From Salipiger abyssi (GTDB lineage Bacteria > Pseudomonadota > Alphaproteobacteria > Rhodobacterales > Rhodobacteraceae): a stretch of 64,000 bases of DNA. Below, piece by piece: positions 61,179 through 64,000 of this stretch. The position numbers and the translations under genes are program-made. The stretch lies in NCBI RefSeq assembly GCF_001975705.1, contig NZ_CP015093.1, positions 2,790,001-2,854,000 on the forward strand. The letters are read 5' to 3'. The notes below the pieces were generated by a model. It was not told the DNA's origin. It saw only the letters and a program-made list of their open reading frames with translations, and searched no databases. The number at the start of each line of letters is the position of its first letter. Within the stretch, counting starts at the first letter, position 1.

Positions 61179-64000
61179 TCAGTAATCCTTTTCGAAGAAC
61201 ACCCCGAAGCCGGTATTGCCGCTGGTCGAGACCTGACCGCGCGCCTTGATGTTGCGGTTGATCTGGATGTTCAGGTTCACATCTGTGTTGCCGTCCGAGC
61301 CGATCTCCACATCGGTATAGACATTATCGCTGATATATTTGCCCAGCCGCAGCCCGGCATTGCCCTGATCGTCGGTGGTCACGTCGAAATCGTCGAGCCC
61401 GAAGCCCTGGCGCAGATTGCCGACGATGCCCTCGCCGCCTTTGCCGGCCAGCGTGTTCACCGCCGCCGCGATGCGCAGCGCCTGAAGTGCCGAAAGCTCC
61501 GACACGTCGCGGCCAAAGAGCAGGAGGGCCAGCACCTCTTCCTCGGGGCGCGAGGGGTTCGAGCGAAAGCTCACCTCGGGCGAGGTCGCCTGACCCTCCA
61601 GCGCCACGGTGATCACCGTGCCGTCGCGTTCGGTGGTGGCCTCGACCTCGAGCGTCGGGTCGAAATTGCCGGTGAGCCGCAGGATCGCGGTCTCCAGCGT
61701 CAGGCGCTGGCCGAGAATGTCGAGCCGCCCCCGGATCAGCTCGAAGCGGCCCACGGGCACAATATCCTGCGAGGTGCCGGTCAGGCGCAGCGTGCCGCCG
61801 AGTTCCGCGTCGAGCCCGCGGCCACGGACAAAGATCCGCGACGGCGCGCGGATTTCCAGATCCAGCGGCAGGACATAGGGCGCGCCGCCGCCGTTCTCGC
61901 TTGCCTCCAGCAGCCCGGCGCGGGCGCGGGTCTGCCGCACGGCGCCGGGCTCGGCGATATGGGTCAGGGTAAAGCTGCGGCTGCCGGGCCCGAGCCCGGT
62001 TTCGGGGATGCGCAGCTCGGCCTGGAGAATGTCGATCGCGCCGGCGATACGCGGGCCAGTTGCCAGCGGACCCTGCACGGTGATGTCGCCCTCGGCATTG
62101 GCCTGAAATAGGCGCCGGTCCTGCAACACCAGATCGCGCAGCCGCATGCTCAGATCGGCGTTGAAGGGCGCGGCGAGGCTCACGGTGCCCACGGTGCGCA
62201 GCGTGCCGCCCGAGGAGAGCTGACCCTCGACCGTCAGTTGCGACTGTCCGCCGCCAAGCGTGCTGGAGATATCCACATTGGTCAGCGTCAGGGCAGGGCC
62301 CGGCAGCACCACCTCGGCGCCGTTCACCTGGATGCTGCCCGAGAGCGAGCTGGGCGCCAGAGGACCGTTCAGTCGCAGGTCGAGCCGGGCCAGCCCCGAC
62401 AGCAGGTTCGGCGCCGCGATACGGTTGGCCAGCGCCAGCGGCGCGGTTCCGTCGATGGCTAGGTTGGCGCTGTCGAAGGCGCGGGCGAGGCTGCCGGAGA
62501 TCCGCGCCTCGGTGCCGCCGGGTGCGGTGACGCTGGTGTCGACCTGCCACGGCCCGGCGCCGCTGGCGCTCAGCGTGCCGGTGGCTGTGGCGCGGCCGGG
62601 GAGCTGCTCGACGAGGAGCCCCAGATCGCGCAGTGCCACGTCATAGGTCAGTGCGCTGTCGCCCTGCTGCGCCATGCTGCCGCTCGCGGTGGCGGTCAGT
62701 TCGGGGGTACTGAGATCGAGCCGTTCGACGGTGATCAGCCCGTTGCCGTCGCGCTTGACCGAGACCGTTGCCTGACCGTCGCCCGCAAGCAGCGCGTCGG
62801 CCTGGGCGATCCCCAGCCCGACATCGTTTGTGTTGAGCGTGCCGTCTGCACTCAGCGACCCGTCGGCGAGGCTGTAGGAGGCGGTGCCGTCGAAGCTGGC
62901 GCTGCCGCGCAGTGGGCGTCCGGCCAGCGGCGCATAGGCCGAGAGCGCGTCGGCGGCGGCCGTGCCGGCAAAGCGCAGGAGGCCGATGCCGCCATCGGCG
63001 GCTTTCGTGGCGGTCAGATCCCCATTGGCGCGCGTGTTTCCAGGGCCGGTGGCGTTGAAGGTCAGCGCGTAATCACCGGGGCTTTCCTGCAAACCGCCGC
63101 TCAGCGAGGCGCTCCCGCTCATGCCGGGCTGCACCCGCGACAGCTCGGGCAGGCTGAGCTCGAAACGGCCAGAGCTGGCATCGGTGCGGTATTCGCCCTG
63201 CGCGGTAAGCCCGATGCCGGGGCCGTCGATCTCCAGCCGGCGCAGGAAGGTGCCGGCCTCGCTGCGCTCCATATTGGTGACGAGCGCCACGCGCCCGGCG
63301 AGCAGCCCGTCGAGCTGCGCGATATCGGCGGAGAGATCGGTGGCGCTGCCGTCGAGCGCCAGATCGAAGCGGCCCGAAAGCGGCTCCAAATGGCCGCTGA
63401 GCGCGAGATCCGCCGCGCCGCCAAGATCGCGCCCGGCAAGGCCGGAAAAGCGATCCAGACCGCTGGTGCGCAGGGTGATATCCGGTTCGATGGCGGGGTC
63501 GTCGCCCTGCGACAGGCCGGAGAAGGTGATATCGCCGGCGATATCCAGCCCGGCGCCGCTGAGGTCGATATCGGTGAGACGCAGCGGCGCCCCTTCCTGC
63601 CAGTCGAATTGCAGCGTGCCGCGCAGTGCCTCGCCGGCGGCACGGGCCAGCGCCGCGTCGGCAAGCGTGAGCCCGCTTGCGTCCATCGCCAGCCGGCCCT
63701 GTACCTGGCCGGGCAGGGGGCTGCCGGCGTTGCGGTCGATGCTGCCCTCGCCGGTGATCCGCGCCTCGCGCAGCGCCATCTCGGGCCGGTCGAGCCCGCG
63801 CGCCAGCATCTCCAGCGTGAAGCCGTCGCCCTCTGCGGCGTCATAGTCCAGCGTCAGCGTCGCCTCGTCGAGCCGGGTCACCTGCTCTGCGAAGGCCAGC
63901 CGCACCGGGCTGCCATCCTGCGAGGCGATGCGCCCGTCGAGCGCCAGCCGCTCGGGCCAGCCATCGGCGCCGATCCGCGCCGCGCCGGTCAGTGCAAGGC
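61179..64000 (-). CDS. TamB-like translocation/assembly protein (5' partial)
   Basis: The frame is open past 63905 to the window edge, so about 940 residues of the C-terminal part are seen. It is beta-rich, repetitive AsmA/TamB-type protein (GQVQGRLAMDASGLTLADAALARAAGEALRGTLQFD, repeated VxGxLxxxxG patterns) and ends in the conserved DUF490 domain (LGGTLRLTGTSQDIVPVGRFELIRGRLDILGQRLTLETAILRLTG; SRPEEEVLALLLFGRDVSELSALQALRIAAA; GSDGNTDVNLNIQINRNIKARGQVSTSGNTGFGVFFEKDY). TamB bridges the inner membrane to the outer-membrane TamA in protein or lipid transport. A tamA gene would be expected upstream, beyond the edge. Confidence 0.93.
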   Translation of the reverse strand, partial: LALTGAARIGADGWPERLALDGRIASQDGSPVRLAFAEQVTRLDEATLTLDYDAAEGDGFTLEMLARGLDRPEMALREARITGEGSIDRNAGSPLPGQVQGRLAMDASGLTLADAALARAAGEALRGTLQFDWQEGAPLRLTDIDLSGAGLDIAGDITFSGLSQGDDPAIEPDITLRTSGLDRFSGLAGRDLGGAADLALSGHLEPLSGRFDLALDGSATDLSADIAQLDGLLAGRVALVTNMERSEAGTFLRRLEIDGPGIGLTAQGEYRTDASSGRFELSLPELSRVQPGMSGSASLSGGLQESPGDYALTFNATGPGNTRANGDLTATKAADGGIGLLRFAGTAAADALSAYAPLAGRPLRGSASFDGTASYSLADGSLSADGTLNTNDVGLGIAQADALLAGDGQATVSVKRDGNGLITVERLDLSTPELTATASGSMAQQGDSALTYDVALRDLGLLVEQLPGRATATGTLSASGAGPWQVDTSVTAPGGTEARISGSLARAFDSANLAIDGTAPLALANRIAAPNLLSGLARLDLRLNGPLAPSSLSGSIQVNGAEVVLPGPALTLTNVDISSTLGGGQSQLTVEGQLSSGGTLRTVGTVSLAAPFNADLSMRLRDLVLQDRRLFQANAEGDITVQGPLATGPRIAGAIDILQAELRIPETGLGPGSRSFTLTHIAEPGAVRQTRARAGLLEASENGGGAPYVLPLDLEIRAPSRIFVRGRGLDAELGGTLRLTGTSQDIVPVGRFELIRGRLDILGQRLTLETAILRLTGNFDPTLEVEATTERDGTVITVALEGQATSPEVSFRSNPSRPEEEVLALLLFGRDVSELSALQALRIAAAVNTLAGKGGEGIVGNLRQGFGLDDFDVTTDDQGNAGLRLGKYISDNVYTDVEIGSDGNTDVNLNIQINRNIKARGQVSTSGNTGFGVFFEKDY

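Overview
The window is high-GC (roughly two thirds G+C by eye) DNA from an alphaproteobacterium, most likely a Rhodobacteraceae (Roseobacter-group) species. The evidence is the gene content: lambda-like siphophage head and tail genes of the type common in Rhodobacterales, a hydroxyectoine-degradation pair, malonyl-CoA decarboxylase, several RTX proteins and a YcjX/TIGR01620 pair.

1-25.4 kb is the right half of a prophage, all rightward except for one reversed insert. The order is lambda-like: portal (cut by the window edge), S49 capsid protease with a nested scaffold start, decoration protein, major capsid protein, head completion proteins, tail terminator, tail tube, G/GT tail chaperones with a GGGAAAC slippery site, a 1291-residue tape measure with an embedded muramidase, three distal-tail genes, an NlpC/P60 peptidase, a ~2385-residue J-type tip protein with 42-residue repeats, a tail fibre and its partners, then a membrane protein, a GH19-type endolysin and a holin-like protein. 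Two insertions interrupt this plan: an orphan gene between portal and protease, bracketed by 10-bp direct repeats, and a RelE/HTH toxin-antitoxin module with a small neighbour, antisense in the tail operon.

25.5-32.0 kb is cargo at the prophage end, with visibly lower GC in its first half. It holds a HEPN-like protein with an R-x4-H motif, then a tightly packed cassette: HTH-ASCH regulator, PIN-GNAT protein whose PUA/EVE-like C-terminus is now out of frame, and a P-loop kinase-like protein. An SRAP protein and an RTX protein follow. The right attachment site is visible as the 3' part of a tRNA-Leu (anticodon loop to CCA) at 31941-31995. Its full tRNA should lie left of the window. A second RTX protein just outside the att site is a close, inverted paralogue of the first over their C-terminal halves.

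32-64 kb is host chromosome: a conserved membrane protein, an acetyl-CoA hydrolase/CoA-transferase, hisB, a stand-alone AsnC ligand-binding protein, malonyl-CoA decarboxylase, cobA, a VIT1/CCC1 transporter, ileS, a histidine-phosphatase lipoprotein, an overlapping operon (YcjX ATPase, GNAT, TIGR01620 membrane protein), an EamA transporter with MnmD, and a divergent MnmC1-like oxidase. Then come a MaoC hydratase, a HAD phosphatase, an aldose-epimerase-like protein, an Lrp regulator divergent from eutBC, a 1348-residue RTX extracellular nuclease, and the 3' end of a TamB gene running off the right edge. A short GC-rich palindrome recurs between host genes.

The most interesting unexplained unit is the HTH-ASCH / PIN-GNAT-PUA / kinase cassette (26.5-29.4 kb), a candidate toxin-antitoxin or anti-phage system carried by the prophage.
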